A model generated the notes under the pieces. The model did no database searches, was not told where the DNA came from, and was given only the letters and a program-made list of their open reading frames with translations. Below are positions 5,717 through 6,872 of a DNA stretch of 6,872 bases, one piece after another (the stretch's first letter is position 1; the number at the start of each line of letters is the position of its first letter). Location of the stretch: contig JAJRST010000376.1 of the NCBI GenBank assembly GCA_024278645.1, positions 1-6,872 on the forward strand. Direction: 5' to 3'. This DNA comes from a bacterium. Lineage in GTDB: Bacteria > Zhuqueibacterota > Zhuqueibacteria > Residuimicrobiales > Krinioviventaceae. The position numbers and the translations under genes were made by a program.

Positions 5717-6349
5717 ATGTTGAGTCTTCTTGTTATTGTCGCCGTATCTTATGTCATCGGTTCGTTTCCGACGAGCATCATTGTGGGGAGAATTTTGAAA
5801 GGGATTGACATTCGCGAGCACGGCAGCGGCAACGCCGGCGGCACCAACGTCTTTCGCGTTCTTGGTCCGGGCCCGGGGATTTTCGTCATGCTTTTTGACG
5901 CCTTTAAAGGCTTTGCCGCCACCTATTGGGTGTCGCAAATCAGGGTCGATGCGCTTTCCCTGGATGCCGGACTGGTGATGATTTTCGCCGGCGTCGGCGC
6001 CATCGTCGGTCATATCTGGACCGTGTTCGCCGGATTTCGCGGCGGCAAGGGCGTGGGCACGGCAGCGGGTATGTTGGCGGCGCTTTTTCCCAAAGCCCTG
6101 CTCGTCTGTCTGGTGGTGTTTTTTGTTGTGCTGGGGCTGTCGAGAATTGTCTCCCTCAGCTCCATGTCCGCCGCCGTGGCTTTGCCCATCACGCTCTCGA
6201 TTTTTAAATTTGCGCTCGCCATGCCGGTGCAAAATTCGCTCTACATTTTTAGCTTTATCGCCGCAGCGCTGATCATTTTCACGCATCGATCCAACATCAA
6301 GCGGCTGATCAACGGTACGGAAAATCGGTTCGGTAAAAAGAAAAAGTGA
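5717..6349 (+). CDS. plsY: PlsY, acyl-phosphate:glycerol-3-phosphate acyltransferase
   Basis: Integral membrane enzyme that transfers an acyl group from acyl-phosphate to glycerol-3-phosphate, giving lysophosphatidic acid, the first step of phospholipid synthesis in most bacteria. The 210-residue product has the family length and all its signatures: GSFPTSIIVGR (15-25), the GSGNAGGTN loop (36-44), DAFKG (61-65), GHIWTVF...FRGGKGVGT (98-115) and HRSNIKRL near the end (190-197), among several hydrophobic membrane segments, with a basic C-terminal tail. I start it at ATG 5717 because GGAGGG (5703-5708) lies 8 bases upstream and the protein then begins MLSLLVIVAVSYVIGS as usual; a TTG at 5699 in the same frame would add six polar residues and lacks such a site. 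It follows the predicted fatty acid kinase gene, whose product is its substrate. The TGA at 6347-6349 abuts an ATG. Confidence 0.96.
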   Translation: MLSLLVIVAVSYVIGSFPTSIIVGRILKGIDIREHGSGNAGGTNVFRVLGPGPGIFVMLFDAFKGFAATYWVSQIRVDALSLDAGLVMIFAGVGAIVGHIWTVFAGFRGGKGVGTAAGMLAALFPKALLVCLVVFFVVLGLSRIVSLSSMSAAVALPITLSIFKFALAMPVQNSLYIFSFIAAALIIFTHRSNIKRLINGTENRFGKKKK

Positions 6350-6419
6350 ATGCCTTTAAAAACGATCTGCCAACGGCGACGCCAACGATCATGAAACGGC
6401 ACACAAAAGGCGGCGACCT

Positions 6420-6872
6420 ATGACCGATAACCTGACGCTCATTTTCCTCGGCACCGGCGCCGCCGCGCCCACGCTGTCACGAGGACTGCCGTCGCTTGCT
6501 ATACAAAGGGAAAACCGCATCGTTTTGTGCGACTGCGGCGAGGGCACGCAGGTGCAGATACAACGCGCCGGATTGTCGCCGTCAAAAATTCAACACATTC
6601 TCATTTCGCATTTACACGGCGATCATCTCCTCGGCCTGCCCGGCTTTATCAACACGCAGCAGCTCATGAAACGAACAACGCCTCTCACGCTCTACGGTCC
6701 TCCCGGTCTGAAAAGGTTCATGGAATGCGTCGCCGAGACGTCGAAATACAAGCCGGATTTTCCGTTCCAAATCGTTGAACTGGAGCCGCACAACAGCAAC
6801 GCCTTTACCGCGGCCGGTTTTACCGTGACGGCGCGCAACCTGGCGCACAGCGTCTCATCTCTTGGCTACCGC
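6420..6872 (+). CDS. rnz: Ribonuclease Z (tRNA 3' processing endonuclease), N-terminal part, cut by window edge
   Basis: Metallo-beta-lactamase-fold endonuclease that cleaves tRNA precursors at the 3' end of the acceptor stem, in the cytoplasm. The frame is open from ATG 6420 to the last base, giving 151 of the roughly 300-310 residues usual for the family. It begins with the FLGTGAAAPT strand-loop (9-18), has DCGEGTQVQI (38-47), and carries the zinc-binding HLHGDH motif at 64-69 (His64, His66, Asp68, His69) followed by LLGLPG. A further His at 143 in NLAHSVSSLGYR matches the next conserved metal ligand region, just before the window ends. AAAGG at 6406-6410 lies 9 bases upstream of the ATG and supports this start. 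It is 70 bases after plsY on the same strand with no terminator between, so co-transcription is likely. Confidence 0.94.
   Translation, partial: MTDNLTLIFLGTGAAAPTLSRGLPSLAIQRENRIVLCDCGEGTQVQIQRAGLSPSKIQHILISHLHGDHLLGLPGFINTQQLMKRTTPLTLYGPPGLKRFMECVAETSKYKPDFPFQIVELEPHNSNAFTAAGFTVTARNLAHSVSSLGYR

Noticed and set aside
5363..6286. Long open frame on the - strand (307 codons) spanning the repeat and most of plsY
   Set aside because: It is antisense to well-conserved plsY and to the end of the DAK-DegV gene, is low-complexity (His/Asp/Lys/Asn-rich with CQDDY repeats from the tandem array) and has no recognisable domain.

Overview
The window comes from a bacterial chromosome of moderate GC content and reads entirely on the + strand: six metabolic or housekeeping genes plus a seventh cut by the right edge. 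Nothing in it resembles a phage, plasmid, insertion sequence, CRISPR array or RNA gene. The gene set (HflK/HflC, a cyanobacterial/plant-type ADP-glucose pyrophosphorylase, a DAK2-DegV fusion, PlsY, RNase Z) does not fix the phylum. An HflKC pair without the Gly-rich HflK N-terminus would suit a Gram-negative, non-proteobacterial lineage, but that is a weak inference.

Layout. 1-606 is the C-terminal part of glgC. 688-2611 is the hflK-hflC pair, overlapping by an ATGA, with hflC broken by one -1 frameshift near 2382-2389. A strong intrinsic terminator at 2617-2650 closes this block. 2693-5446 is a tight two-gene unit: a GalU-like sugar-1-phosphate nucleotidyltransferase, then 6 bases later a 608-codon gene joining a fatty-acid kinase (FakA-type) region to a fatty-acid-binding DegV/FakB region, interrupted by one in-frame TAG at 3830-3832. 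5447-5716 is a 270-base gap holding seven copies of a 15-bp tandem repeat and a short hairpin. plsY (5717-6349) and the start of the RNase Z gene (from 6420) follow.

How the genes fit together. The clearest pathway link is lipid synthesis. FakA/FakB turns a bound fatty acid into acyl-phosphate, and PlsY transfers the acyl group from acyl-phosphate to glycerol-3-phosphate. Having the kinase and its fatty-acid carrier apparently in one chain next to PlsY suggests a compact route for using exogenous or recycled fatty acids in phospholipids. GlgC and the GalU-like enzyme both make activated sugars (glycogen, and UDP-sugars for envelope or exopolysaccharide). HflK/HflC form the membrane assembly that modulates the FtsH protease.

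The main oddities are the two lesions (hflC frameshift, internal TAG), each in an otherwise well-conserved gene, the tandem repeat ahead of plsY, and the single-chain fatty-acid kinase. Sequencing error, true mutation and recoding cannot be separated from this sequence alone.
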